DNA of 64,000 nucleotides from JABDQA01 sp963759125 (GCA_963759125.1 CAVWXN010000005.1:62001-126000), one strand, 5' to 3'. Positions 27,742-37,151 are shown, counted from the stretch's first letter. Program-made: numbers and translations. The notes: generated from the sequence alone by a model not told the origin.

Positions 27742-28653
27742 ATGACTGCAAAACGAATATTTTTTACGGGTGGCTCGGGAAAAGCGGGAAAGCACGCGGT
27801 AGCCTACCTCCTCGAACAAGGACATCGGGTGATGAATGTAGACCTGGTGCCTTTGGATCATCCTGGTGTGGACAATTTAATCGCCGATATTACCGATTCC
27901 GGGCAGATGTTTAATGCCATGAGTTCATATGCCGGATTAGATGAGATGGAACCCGGTAACGGCGTCCCAGAATTTGATGCTGTCGTTCATTTTGCTGCGA
28001 TTCCACGGATCTTGATTAATCCCGATAATGAAACGTTCAGGGTAAACACAATGGGGACCTACAATGTGATTGAGGCGGCTGTTAAGCTTGGCATCAAGAA
28101 GATTGTAGTTGCTTCGTCAGAGACTACCTACGGCTTGTGTTTTTCAGACGGTGAGACCAACCCGCACTCTCTACCGTTGGAAGAGGACTACGATGTTGAC
28201 CCCATGGACAGTTATGGCCTGTCTAAAGTTGTCAACGAGAAGACGGCACGCAGTTTTCAGCGCCGCTCAGGCTTTGATATTTATGCGTTGCGTATCGGTA
28301 ATGTGATTGAGCCTCACGAATATGCTGAGCTGTTTCCGGGCTATTTTAAAAATCCTGAAGTACGGCGCCGGAATGTGTTCTGCTATATCGATGCGCGTGA
28401 TCTCGGGCAGATTGTCGATCTATGTCTGGAAAAAGATGGCCTTGGCTACCAGGTTTTCAATGCCGGCAATGACACCAACGGAGCGATCATTCCCAGCAAA
28501 GAGCTTGCCGAGCGATTTTTTCCCGGTGTGCCGATTACTCGCGAATTAGCTGAACATGAGGCACTTTTTTCGAATCGTAAAATCAGAGAAGTCCTGGGAT
28601 TTAGGGAACAGCACGACTGGCGCAAATACGTAAAAGCCGGGGCAAGGAGATAA
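27742..28653 (+). CDS. NAD-dependent epimerase/dehydratase (extended SDR)
   Basis: Extended short-chain dehydrogenase of 303 residues. The N-terminal TGGSGKAGKHAVAYLLEQGH is the nucleotide-binding glycine motif; VVHFAAIP, SSETTYG and the catalytic pair in DSYGLSKVVNEK follow. It resembles UDP-sugar epimerases and uronate dehydrogenase-like enzymes. In this cluster a sugar oxidation or epimerisation is likely, but the reaction is not assigned. It is the last gene of the sugar island, with a 183-base gap after the PfkB kinase. Confidence 0.82.
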   Translation: MTAKRIFFTGGSGKAGKHAVAYLLEQGHRVMNVDLVPLDHPGVDNLIADITDSGQMFNAMSSYAGLDEMEPGNGVPEFDAVVHFAAIPRILINPDNETFRVNTMGTYNVIEAAVKLGIKKIVVASSETTYGLCFSDGETNPHSLPLEEDYDVDPMDSYGLSKVVNEKTARSFQRRSGFDIYALRIGNVIEPHEYAELFPGYFKNPEVRRRNVFCYIDARDLGQIVDLCLEKDGLGYQVFNAGNDTNGAIIPSKELAERFFPGVPITRELAEHEALFSNRKIREVLGFREQHDWRKYVKAGARR

Positions 28654-28804
28654 GGCTAAATAAAAAAGCGATTATGCAGATCTGGCTGAAGTGTTTTTAG
28701 GCATTGCCCATAGTTTAGGTTCTGCTTTAGTTCAGCATATTATTGATTATTCAAAAGACAAACAGGTGAAGAATAGTAGTATAGTTTCCATCCGGAAACG
28801 GCCC

Positions 28805-28875
28805 TTTTTTCCAATATCTTCGTTGTGCTCGAAATTTTATCCTCGGAATATCAACTGCATATGCCTGCCGCGCAG
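28805..28875. repeat. dispersed repeat, family 1, copy C (truncated)
   Basis: The segment around GCTCGAAATTTTATCCTCGG then AATATCAA and CATATGCCTG matches the element at 61643-61791 in the same orientation, and the reverse complement of 13990-14132. The right arm is missing after about 28875, so it is a partial copy. Upstream (28654-28804) there is only a weak open frame without a supported start. Confidence 0.7.
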
Positions 28876-28914
28876 TCGACGCTGGATCGCTGGCCGTATC
28901 GACTCGTGAGAGTA

Positions 28915-30801
28915 TCAAGCTAGTTCGTCGAAGCGACAAGTCAACACCAGCTCCCCATCTTCAAGCTGCTTTTTGACCTTGTAAGGCAGCGTCTTGAACA
29001 GGTTTATCATGGCCTGATTGGTGGGGAAGGTGTAGGCGATTAGTCCGGCAATCCCACTCTCTCTCGAGGAGCTGGCCAGTTTCTGCAGAAACAGTTTTCC
29101 CAGTCCTTTACCCTGGTAATCGGGGCTGATCGAGAAGGCCACTTCAGCAATATTAATGGTTCTGAGCCTCATACTCTCGGCCACGCCGACGATACGGCCG
29201 AACCCGAACTCACCGACGACGGCCACCAGGGTGAGGCTGTTGACATAATCGATCTGCGAGCGTATTTCCACATCCTTCCTGGCGAAGATGGTCTTCTGAC
29301 CGAAGAACCTTGAGACCACATCCTCCTTGGGCAGTGAGTAGTAATGCTCCTGGATCCTTCGTTCATCGACCGGTTTGGCCGGCCGAATAAAGATCTCTTC
29401 GCCCTTGACCTCAATAGTCTCTTCCAGTCTGACCGGATAGACCGCCTTTACCGCCTCGCCAAGGCTCCGCTCCATACCGATCAGCCCCTGATTCTTGGCT
29501 GCCTCGAACAACTCTTCACGAAAATCAGGGTGGGCAATGGTAATCATGGCGATCACGCGCTCCTGCAGGCTCTTGCCAAACAGGTTTACCGCGCCATATT
29601 CCGTAACCACGTAGTGGACGTCACCTCGCGGCACCACTACCGCAATATCATCGAATTTGGGCATCACATTGGAAATGAGCGAACCGTCCGGGCCGGGTCT
29701 GGTAGACATCAGCATCAGGATTGATTTACCCCCGGGAGAACGGCGCGCACCCCGAACAAAATCGGGGATACCCGAGACACCGGCAAACCTGGTGGCAGCT
29801 GAAGCCTCCGCCGACACCTGACCGGTCAGGTCCATGCAATAGGCGACGTTGAGCGACACCATCCGGTGGTGCTGGGAAATTATGAAGGGGTCATTGACAT
29901 AGTCCGACGGGTGGAAGTCGATCGCCGGGTTGTCGTTGAGGAATTCATAGAGATCGTGGCTGCCGACTGCCATGGAGCCGACCATTTTTCCGTCATTAAT
30001 GCCCTTCTTGCGGTTGGTGATAATGCCCTGGGCATAGAGGTGCATGATATCATCGGTGATGAACTGCGAGTGGATACCAAGATCTTGTTTGGTGCTGAGT
30101 CCCCTGACCGTTGCCTGGGACGCGGCATCCAGTCCGATCTGCAGGGTCGACTCGTCTTCGATTAAATGGGCAATGTGGCTGCCTATTTGATTGGCGGCGT
30201 CGGAAACTTCCCTGGATGGCGGGACCGACAGTAAATCCTCTTCATATTCAACCACATAATCAACATAGTTGGCATGGATGAAGCTCTGGCCCATGACCCG
30301 CGGCATCTTCGGGTTGACCTGGGCAATCACCAGATCAGCCGAGCGGGCCGCCGCCATGGTCACGTCAACTGATATACCCAGGCTCATCCAGCCGAAGTCA
30401 TCGGGCGGGGACACCTGGATCAGGGCAACGTTGAGCGGCAGTCTCCTGGTCAAAAAGAGACTCGGTACGTCAGACATGTTCATGGGAGTGATGAACCGTT
30501 TTTGCGGGGCGATCGAATCCGATTTTGCCGAACCGAGATAAATGGAGCGTATATTAAGGCTGGTATCCTTGGTCTTGTCGGCAATGGCGGTCAGCGAGGC
30601 GGTCTCGCGTCCCAGCAGACGGACGATTTCCAGGCCGCTGAAGCTGTTGGCCTGCTCGGTCAGAGTCTGGACCAGATGCTGCGGCTCCCCGCAGCCTGAC
30701 CCGATAAACACCCGCTGGCCCGATTTGATAAGGCGAACCGCCTGTTCAGCGGTGATTCTTTTATGCAGATAACTGTCAGCCCAGTATTGCGATGCAGGCA
30801 T
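28915..30801 (-). CDS. acetyl-CoA hydrolase/transferase fused to GNAT acetyltransferase
   Basis: Two-domain protein of 628 residues. Residues about 10-440 form an acetyl-CoA hydrolase/CoA-transferase module (RITAEQAVRLIKSGQRVFIGSGCGEP at the start; VVTEYGAVNLFGKSLQERV with the likely catalytic glutamate). Residues about 460-628 form a GNAT domain (FSISPDYQGKGLGKLFLQKLA, the acetyl-CoA loop). This fusion is known from sulfate reducers and related anaerobes. It may activate acids by CoA transfer from acetyl-CoA, or release acetate, with the GNAT part possibly sensing or using acetyl-CoA. It lies downstream of the beta-oxidation operon on the same strand. Confidence 0.88.
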   Translation of the reverse strand: MPASQYWADSYLHKRITAEQAVRLIKSGQRVFIGSGCGEPQHLVQTLTEQANSFSGLEIVRLLGRETASLTAIADKTKDTSLNIRSIYLGSAKSDSIAPQKRFITPMNMSDVPSLFLTRRLPLNVALIQVSPPDDFGWMSLGISVDVTMAAARSADLVIAQVNPKMPRVMGQSFIHANYVDYVVEYEEDLLSVPPSREVSDAANQIGSHIAHLIEDESTLQIGLDAASQATVRGLSTKQDLGIHSQFITDDIMHLYAQGIITNRKKGINDGKMVGSMAVGSHDLYEFLNDNPAIDFHPSDYVNDPFIISQHHRMVSLNVAYCMDLTGQVSAEASAATRFAGVSGIPDFVRGARRSPGGKSILMLMSTRPGPDGSLISNVMPKFDDIAVVVPRGDVHYVVTEYGAVNLFGKSLQERVIAMITIAHPDFREELFEAAKNQGLIGMERSLGEAVKAVYPVRLEETIEVKGEEIFIRPAKPVDERRIQEHYYSLPKEDVVSRFFGQKTIFARKDVEIRSQIDYVNSLTLVAVVGEFGFGRIVGVAESMRLRTINIAEVAFSISPDYQGKGLGKLFLQKLASSSRESGIAGLIAYTFPTNQAMINLFKTLPYKVKKQLEDGELVLTCRFDELA

Positions 30802-31005
30802 ATGGCCTCCCGAGGCAAGTAGTTTTTCACCATGCAGGATCCGCCCAGAAGTCGCTGCTTGTTACCCAAGGGGAAGATAGGCGCAGCGCTGCTCCTGCTG
30901 AGGACCCTGAGATCGTTATGCTCTTTATACGACGATTACAGGCGATGCTCAATGAGAATCGGTTTGACTGGTGAAGAATAAACGGCAGAAGCAGTAATCA
31001 GGATT

Positions 31006-31034
31006 CGGGCGGGCACTGTGAACCGGTCCGCCCG
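31006..31034 (-). terminator. GC-rich hairpin after the acyl-CoA dehydrogenase gene
   Basis: Stem CGGGCGG (31006-31012) with CCGCCCG (31028-31034) around a 15-base loop, about ten bases past the stop codon of the leftward beta-oxidation operon. There is no T-run, so it is a candidate transcript end, not a proven intrinsic terminator. Confidence 0.45.
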
Positions 31035-31043
31035 ATATCAGCA

Positions 31044-32202
31044 TCAGGAAAAATCGTTGAGGATGGAGCGGGCAATGATCAGCCGCTGGATCTCACTGGT
31101 CCCTTCATAGATGGTGGTGATTCGGGCATCTCTGGTGTAGCGCTCGATTGGATAATCCTTGGTATAGCCATAACCGCCCAGAATCTGCATAGCGTCATAA
31201 CAGGCACGGTTGGCAGCTTCAGTGGCATAAAGTTTGGCCATCGACGCCTCTTTGGCAAAATTTCGGCCCTGCTCTTTCAGGTACGCTGCATTCATGAGCA
31301 GCAGCCTGGACGCCTCCAGTTCGGTATAGCGATCGGCAATCTTCCATTGAATGGCCTGGAATTCGCTGATCTTCCTGTCGAACTGGATCCGCTCCAACGA
31401 GTAACTGGTCGCCGCATCCATGGCTGCCAGTCCCACACCAAGCGCCAGGGAACCGATGCCTATCCGCCCCCCTGCCAGTTCTGTAACAGCCACGCGGAAA
31501 CCGTCATTAAGTTTACCCATCAAAGCATCTGCCGGAATCCTGCAGTCCTGAAACAGCAGCTCATTGGTTTTTGAGGCATGCTGCCCCATTTTGTGTTCCG
31601 CCTTACCGACACTAAATCCCTCGATACCGGGCTCAACCAGAAAAACGCTCACCCCCTTTCCCTTCGGTGCGGTCGGGTCGGTAACTGCCCAGACCACGAA
31701 GACGCCCGCACAGGAACCGCTGGTGATAAAAATTTTGGAACCGTTCAATAGCCACGAGTCCCCATCCCGGACGGCAGAGGTGGTCATCGAGGCCGGATCT
31801 GATCCAGCCCCGGGCTCGGTCAGTCCGAAGGCTCCCGCCAGGTACTCACCCCGAGCAGATGCGGGGGATGTACTTCTCTTTCTGGGCAGGGCTCCCCAGC
31901 GCCTGAATCACTTCACAGACCATATTGTTGACCGACAAGGTGACTGCGGTAGAGGCACAGGCCCTGGCAATCTCGGTCAGGGCCACACTGAAGGCAATCA
32001 CGCCGGCCTCTGCCCCGCCATATTCATCACTGATGTTGAGCCCCATGAAACCAAGCTCGGCCAGTTTTTTCAGATTGTCATGAAAGGTTTCCTGGTCGTC
32101 CTGCTGGTCCAGGGCGGCGGCAACCGGTTCGAGCTCTGCTTGAGCAAATTCTCTGGCGGTTTCCTGTATAAGCTTCTGTTCTTCGTTGAGATCTAGTTTC
32201 AT
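31044..32202 (-). pseudogene. acyl-CoA dehydrogenase, single +1 frameshift
   Basis: Short-chain acyl-CoA dehydrogenase in two frames: residues 1-118 (32202 to 31846) begin MKLDLNEEQKLIQETAREFA. The rest continues in the next frame with GEYLAGAFGLTEPGAGSDPA, WLLNGSKIFITSGS and the catalytic glutamate motif IYEGTSEIQRLIIA. Removing one base from the CCCC run at 31849-31852 restores a 385-residue, full-length enzyme with no gap. Either the gene is freshly broken or the extra base is a sequencing error. It would oxidise butyryl-CoA or similar, passing electrons to EtfBA. It is the last gene of a leftward operon, 54 bases after crotonase. Confidence 0.85.
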
Positions 32203-32256
32203 CGTTATGCCCGTGGCTGATAGTAAATTATGTCAATTGCTCCTGGCCAGGGGGGA

Positions 32257-33033
32257 TCAAGATCCCTTAAACTGGGCCTGTCGCTTCTCCAGGAAGGCTT
32301 TCATCCCCTCACTCTGGTCCTCGCTGGCAAAACAGACCCCGAACAGATCGACCTCATTGCGGCAGGCCCGGGCAAGATCCATTTCGATTCCCGAGGCTAC
32401 TGCCTCTTTGCAGAGCCTTATGGCGATCGGTCCTTTCTGAGCGATTTTTTCCATGATCCCAAAGCAATGGCTGAGCAGCTCGTCCTGGGCTACCACCCGA
32501 TTGACCAGACCAATCCGGCAGGCTTCCTCGGCATCGATCATGTCCCCGGTCAACATCAGTTCCAGTGCCTGGCCGGTGCCCACCAGTCTCGGCAATCGCT
32601 GGGTACCGCCAAATCCGGGGATGACACCCAGATTCACCTCGGGTTGGCCGAATTTGGCGTTCTCACTGCAGATCCGGATATCACAGGCGAGCGCCAATTC
32701 GCAGCCTCCACCCAACGCAAAGCCATTAACCGCGGCAATTACCGGCCGAGGCAGAGAGGCGACCGCATCCATGGCCCGGTGACCGAGTCTGCCGAATTCG
32801 CGGCCGGCGAAGACGTCGTAACCCTGCATAACACTGATATCGGCTCCGGCGACGAAGGCCTTCTCACCTGAGCCTGTAAGGATCACTCCGACCAATTCCT
32901 CCTTCTCCGCCAATTCCTGGAAAAGGGCGATCAGCTCAGTCAACGTTTCTGGATTCAGAGCGTTGAGAGATTTGGGCCGGTTGACAGTCACCAAGGCAAT
33001 GTTGTGTTCGATTTCACAAAGCAGATTTTTCAT
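32257..33033 (-). CDS. enoyl-CoA hydratase (crotonase)
   Basis: Crotonase-fold hydratase of 258 residues, full length. It shows the oxyanion-hole segments AFVAGADISVMQGYD and FALGGGCELALACDIRI, and both catalytic glutamates expected for hydratases (in GGGCELALACD and FGQPEVNLGVIPGFGGTQRL). It hydrates crotonyl-CoA to 3-hydroxybutyryl-CoA. It lies between the acyl-CoA dehydrogenase and a DUF6125-like gene in the leftward beta-oxidation operon. Confidence 0.93.
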   Translation of the reverse strand: MKNLLCEIEHNIALVTVNRPKSLNALNPETLTELIALFQELAEKEELVGVILTGSGEKAFVAGADISVMQGYDVFAGREFGRLGHRAMDAVASLPRPVIAAVNGFALGGGCELALACDIRICSENAKFGQPEVNLGVIPGFGGTQRLPRLVGTGQALELMLTGDMIDAEEACRIGLVNRVVAQDELLSHCFGIMEKIAQKGPIAIRLCKEAVASGIEMDLARACRNEVDLFGVCFASEDQSEGMKAFLEKRQAQFKGS

Positions 33034-33075
33034 ATTCGTCCCTTGTTGTGGTCTATTTCTGATCCAAGATACCCA

Positions 33076-33822
33076 TCAGTCAATATAAAATCTCCAGGCA
33101 CAGTACCACTCTTCAGGGTGCTCATCTGGAGGGCACCCCAGACATTCGGTTTTGATCCGATTATCGATGCTCCTGGCGAAGTAACTATATTCCACCAAAC
33201 CTGCTGACTTGCAGGGATAATCCGGCAGCGCCCTGCGCTTTCTGGCGGCCTGGACCCGGCAATTATTCATCTGGAAAACAAAGCTGTTCTCCGTCTCGTC
33301 AACTATCGACTGCTCGTTGATCGACGCATAGACTCGAAAGCCGAGGGCTTTTTTCAGTCCCTCCAGCCCAGCTGTTTCGGACAGACCCAGCCCCTGCTTG
33401 ATCGTCTGTGCCTCAAACGGGGAAAAATGGGCCCAGCAGGAATCGTTGCAGCGTTTGGCTTCGCCCAGCCCCTCACTCTGCTCGATGGTCTGGAACCAGA
33501 CTCCGTCGTTGACCAGCCAGTTTTTTGCCAGCCTGTCTTTGAGCTCGAGCAGATCAGCTTCTTCCATGTCCAGCAACACGGAGGGAATGTTGTCGACCAG
33601 CTCGAACCCGAAAATTTTACCCAAATGCTTCATCTGGATACCAAAACTTGTCTTGAAAGCCTGTTCCAGCATCCCAAGGGCCTTTTCGGTGCCCATCTGG
33701 TGCCTGACTTCAGCATACCACATGCCGTGATGGACAATGATCCGATGAAAGAGATCGATAATCAGACGGGCTGTTTCTTCCTTGTTCAGCTGCCCGGCAT
33801 GCTCAGCGTTGTAATCGGCCAT
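33076..33822 (-). CDS. DUF6125-like cytosolic protein, cysteine-rich C-terminus
   Basis: Soluble protein of 248 residues of unknown function. The N-terminal two thirds are helical (ETARLIIDLFHRIIVHHGMWYAEVRHQMG). The C-terminal third has spaced cysteines (MNNCRVQAARKRR, YPCKSAGLVEYSYFA, ECLGCPPDEHPEEWYCAW), which suggests a metal or Fe-S site. It resembles the DUF6125 family found in sulfate reducers and related anaerobes. It sits inside a beta-oxidation operon (42 bases before crotonase, 18 bases after the M24 peptidase gene), so a role tied to CoA or fatty-acid metabolism is possible but unproven. Confidence 0.7.
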   Translation of the reverse strand: MADYNAEHAGQLNKEETARLIIDLFHRIIVHHGMWYAEVRHQMGTEKALGMLEQAFKTSFGIQMKHLGKIFGFELVDNIPSVLLDMEEADLLELKDRLAKNWLVNDGVWFQTIEQSEGLGEAKRCNDSCWAHFSPFEAQTIKQGLGLSETAGLEGLKKALGFRVYASINEQSIVDETENSFVFQMNNCRVQAARKRRALPDYPCKSAGLVEYSYFARSIDNRIKTECLGCPPDEHPEEWYCAWRFYID

Positions 33823-33840
33823 AGCTGTCTCCCTGAAATC

Positions 33841-35043
33841 TTAGATGAAGGTGATCGTATCCGGGCTCTGGGTGAGAGGTACGAGACCGCTTTCTGTCAC
33901 TAAATGGGTGTTTTCTATGCCAACGACACCTTTTCCGGGGATGATCAGTTTAGGCTCCAGAGCTATGATCATGTTTTCTTCAAGTTTCAACTTCTGGCCT
34001 TTAGCCAGAAATGGAAACTCATCGAGCTCCAGCCCGACGCCATGCCCGGTGAACCTGATGCGCCGCTCGCCGACCCCCATAAACCATTCCCCATAGCCCT
34101 TTTCCTCGGCCACGCTGACCATGAGTGCATAGATATCCCCGCTGGCCACTCCAGGCCTGGCCTGGTCTTTCACCCGCTCCTGAATTTCGAGCATGGCTTC
34201 ATGGCCTGCCAGCAGCTCGTCAGGAAGTTCACCCAGACAGAAGATCCTCGCATGATCGGAGAGATAGCCATTGAGGGCGAAGACATAGTCGACCAGTACC
34301 GGTTCATTTTTCTGGATCTTTCTGAAGCCGGCCCCCTGCCCGGTGAGCCTGCTTGGCCCCTTGCCCCCGGTGGGTGAGGCAAGATAGCTCGGCACCGCCG
34401 CATCGGCTCCCGACAGGAGATGACCGTAGAACAATTCGCTGCCCCACAGTCTCATTCTGACGATGCCCTGGTGTCCGAGACTTCTGGCATAGGATTCCAG
34501 CTCTCCGGCCAAGGCCAACTCCGTTTGGCCTTCCTCAAGTATTTCGCTGACCCGGGCACAAACCAAATCAGAGCCTCTGGCCGCCTGCTTGATGCAGTCT
34601 ATTTCGTAATCGGATTTCACCGCCCGGATTAAACGAATCTCGGAAGAAACGTCTGTGAGTTCTGCGGCAGGAAAAATTTCCTGATATTGAAAATAGAGAT
34701 TTACCGGCAGCACATCGAGTTCAAGGCCTAGGATTTTTGGCAGCTTTAAACCCTGGCTGGCCAGCATCTCAGGAAGTTTTCGGGGACTGCCTATTGGGGC
34801 CACCAGCTTCAGCGGCGATTCCTCCCTGGCCCGGTCGAAATCCTTGAACACCATGAGCAGCGGCTCGCCGGCGTCAGGAACATAGAGATAGCCCTGCTGG
34901 GAAGTGGCGGAGAAGTAAAACAGATCCGTCTTCTGGACAATCAGGGCACCATCGATGCCTCTCTCCTGCAGGGCCTGCTGCAGTCTGCTGATTCTTCCTT
35001 CCAGCTCGACTGCCGGGATATCCTGGATGTGTAATTCCGACAT
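33841..35043 (-). CDS. M24-family metallopeptidase (Xaa-Pro aminopeptidase-like)
   Basis: Pita-bread-fold protein of 400 residues. The N-terminal creatinase-like domain (RISRLQQALQERGIDGALIVQKTDLFYFSATSQQGY) precedes the catalytic domain, which includes LVDYVFALNGYLSDHARIF (the two metal aspartates D...D), FTGHGVGLELDEFP (metal His) and ENMIIALEPKLIIPGKGVVGIENTH (metal Glu residues). The metal ligands appear complete. It sits between the hydroxyacyl-CoA dehydrogenase gene and DUF6125, an odd place for a peptidase. Confidence 0.88.
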   Translation of the reverse strand: MSELHIQDIPAVELEGRISRLQQALQERGIDGALIVQKTDLFYFSATSQQGYLYVPDAGEPLLMVFKDFDRAREESPLKLVAPIGSPRKLPEMLASQGLKLPKILGLELDVLPVNLYFQYQEIFPAAELTDVSSEIRLIRAVKSDYEIDCIKQAARGSDLVCARVSEILEEGQTELALAGELESYARSLGHQGIVRMRLWGSELFYGHLLSGADAAVPSYLASPTGGKGPSRLTGQGAGFRKIQKNEPVLVDYVFALNGYLSDHARIFCLGELPDELLAGHEAMLEIQERVKDQARPGVASGDIYALMVSVAEEKGYGEWFMGVGERRIRFTGHGVGLELDEFPFLAKGQKLKLEENMIIALEPKLIIPGKGVVGIENTHLVTESGLVPLTQSPDTITFI

Positions 35044-35076
35044 GCGTTACCCCCCACCTGACGGCTCTACAGAAAG

Positions 35077-35928
35077 TTATTTATAGTCGTAGAAGCCTTT
35101 ACCGCTCTTTCTTCCCAACCAGCCGGCCTCTACATATTTCCTGAGCAGGGGACAGGGCCGATATTTGGAGTCCTTGAAGCCGTCATAGAGGGTCTCCATA
35201 ATTGCCAGGCAGGTGTCGAGCCCGATCAGATCGGCGAGTGCCAGCGGCCCCATGGGATGGTTCATACCAAGCTTCATCACCGTGTCGATATCTTCAGCCT
35301 TTCCGACCCCCTGGTAGAGGCAGAAAATCGCCTCATTAATCATCGGCAGCAGAATCCGGTTTGCTATAAAGCCTGGAAAATCGTTGGCTTCAGCCGGAGT
35401 CTTGCCGAACTTTCCACAGAGCTGCCAGGTGAGGTCAAAGGTTTCCTGGGAGGTGGCCAAACCCCTGATCACTTCAACAAGCTTCATAATCGGCACCGGA
35501 TTCATGAAATGCATGCCGATCACTTTTTCAGGACGGCCAGTCTGGGCGGCAATACGGCCAATGGGAATAGACGAGGTATTGGTGGCCAGAATCACATGGC
35601 CAGGACAGGCTTCGTCAAGCTGACGAAAGATATTGAATTTGAGGTCCTCCATCTCAACCGCCGCCTCAACCACATAATCTGCTTCAGCCATATCGCCAAG
35701 GTCGGTGGTGGTCTGCAGTCGGGCGAGAATGGCATTGGCCTCATCGGTTTCCAGTTTTCCCTTCTCAACACTGCGGACCAAGTTTTTCTCAATGGTTGCG
35801 AGTCCGGCAGCAGTGCATTCCTCGCTGATGTCGCTCATGATCACATTGAGGCCGCTGGCCGCGGCAACCTGAGCTATACCGCCGCCCATCTGGCCGGCTC
35901 CAATGACACCAAAGGTCTTAATATTCAT
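35077..35928 (-). CDS. hbd: 3-hydroxybutyryl-CoA dehydrogenase
   Basis: NAD-dependent 3-hydroxyacyl-CoA dehydrogenase of 283 residues, the short monofunctional type. It has FGVIGAGQMGGGIAQVAA (NAD glycine motif), ATNTSSIPI, and GMHFMNPVPIMKLVEVIRG with the catalytic histidine and nearby asparagine; the catalytic glutamate sits just before. The C-terminal domain ends GWLGRKSGKGFYDYK. It converts 3-hydroxybutyryl-CoA to acetoacetyl-CoA. The gene lies 48 bases after the thiolase stop. Confidence 0.94.
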   Translation of the reverse strand: MNIKTFGVIGAGQMGGGIAQVAAASGLNVIMSDISEECTAAGLATIEKNLVRSVEKGKLETDEANAILARLQTTTDLGDMAEADYVVEAAVEMEDLKFNIFRQLDEACPGHVILATNTSSIPIGRIAAQTGRPEKVIGMHFMNPVPIMKLVEVIRGLATSQETFDLTWQLCGKFGKTPAEANDFPGFIANRILLPMINEAIFCLYQGVGKAEDIDTVMKLGMNHPMGPLALADLIGLDTCLAIMETLYDGFKDSKYRPCPLLRKYVEAGWLGRKSGKGFYDYK

Positions 35929-35975
35929 AGGTCTCTCCTTGACCGATATAAGTGGACAATCTTATTATGGTTTTC

Positions 35976-37151
35976 TTATCTGTTTACTATCAGCGCTACC
36001 GCCTCACCCCCGCCAAGGCAGAGTGAAGTCAGACCCCGTTTGAGATCGCGGCGCTCCATCTCGTGCAGTAAGGTGGTCAGCAGCCGAGCGCCGCTGGCCC
36101 CGATCGGATGACCCAGGGCCACGCTGCCGCCGTTCACATTGACTTTTTCGGGGTCGAGTTTCAGGACTTCATTGATCGCACATGAGGTACCGCTGAAGGC
36201 TTCATTGATTTCAAAGAGATCGATATCCCCGATGGAGATCCCTTCTTTCTTCAAAACCTTCGGAATTGCATAGATCGGTGCCATCAGCACATATTTCAAA
36301 TCAATCCCATGGGAGGCCTGGGCGCCGACGCGGGCCATGATCGAACAGCCAAGCTCTGCTGCCTTTTCTTCGCTCATCAGAACCACGGCGGCAGCCCCGT
36401 CACTGATAATAGATGAATTGCCGGCGGTGCCGACCCCACCTTTCTTGAACACTGGGCGCATGGAAGATAGCGTCTCAAAACTCGTCTCGGCTGGACATTC
36501 ATCGGTGGCGAAGATGACCGGGTCACCTTGGCGCTGTGGAAGCGGTACCGGAGCTATCTGAGAGTCGAAGATACCGTCTTTAATCGACCTCAGGGCCCGG
36601 CTGTAGGACTGCTCGGCAAAACGGTCCTGCTCTTCTCGTGATACCTCCCACTTTTCACAAATCAGCTCATTGGACATACCCATGTGAAAATCGTTGACCA
36701 CGTCCCAGAGACCATCGTGAAGCATGTGATCCTCCAGGGTCCCCGGCCCCATCCGTTGTCCCCACCTGGCTTTTTCCAGATAATAGGGAGCCATGCTCAT
36801 ATTCTCCATACCACCGGCTACCACCACCCCGGCATCACCGCACTGGATTGCCTGGGCGGCCAGCATAACGCTCTTCAGGGAAGAGCCGCAGACCTTGTTG
36901 ACGGTAATGGCTTCCATCTCGTCGGGTAGACCTGCTTTGAGGGCTGCCTGCTTACCGGGATTCTGACCATAGCCGCAGGGCAGCACCATTCCCATGATGC
37001 ATTCATCGACGTCGGCACCAGCTATTCCGGCTCTGTCGATCGATTCTTTGATGACCCGGGCCCCGAGATCAGTCCCTCCCATTTTGGCAAGAGAGCCCCC
37101 GAAACTGCCCAGAGGAGTCCGAACCGCACTGACTATTACCGCCTTTTTCAT
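35976..37151 (-). CDS. acetyl-CoA C-acetyltransferase (thiolase)
   Basis: Thiolase of about 391 residues that cleaves acetoacetyl-CoA to two acetyl-CoA. The active-site cysteine is in VNKVCGSSLKSVMLA, the second histidine in GGSVALGHPIGASGARLL, and the second cysteine in TSLCLGGGEAVALIV. The ATG at 37151 (giving MKKAVIVSAVRTP) is preferred over the frame opening at 37190 because it matches the family N-terminus. It is the first gene of a leftward operon (thiolase, HBD, M24 peptidase, DUF6125, crotonase, acyl-CoA dehydrogenase). A candidate TetR operator lies about 85 bases upstream. Confidence 0.93.
   Translation of the reverse strand: MKKAVIVSAVRTPLGSFGGSLAKMGGTDLGARVIKESIDRAGIAGADVDECIMGMVLPCGYGQNPGKQAALKAGLPDEMEAITVNKVCGSSLKSVMLAAQAIQCGDAGVVVAGGMENMSMAPYYLEKARWGQRMGPGTLEDHMLHDGLWDVVNDFHMGMSNELICEKWEVSREEQDRFAEQSYSRALRSIKDGIFDSQIAPVPLPQRQGDPVIFATDECPAETSFETLSSMRPVFKKGGVGTAGNSSIISDGAAAVVLMSEEKAAELGCSIMARVGAQASHGIDLKYVLMAPIYAIPKVLKKEGISIGDIDLFEINEAFSGTSCAINEVLKLDPEKVNVNGGSVALGHPIGASGARLLTTLLHEMERRDLKRGLTSLCLGGGEAVALIVNR

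Noticed and set aside
28691..28909. 72-codon plus-strand frame after the epimerase gene
   Set aside because: Its second half is translated repeat sequence (the same LCSKFYPRNIN string appears in the frame over 61643-61791), and no start is supported.
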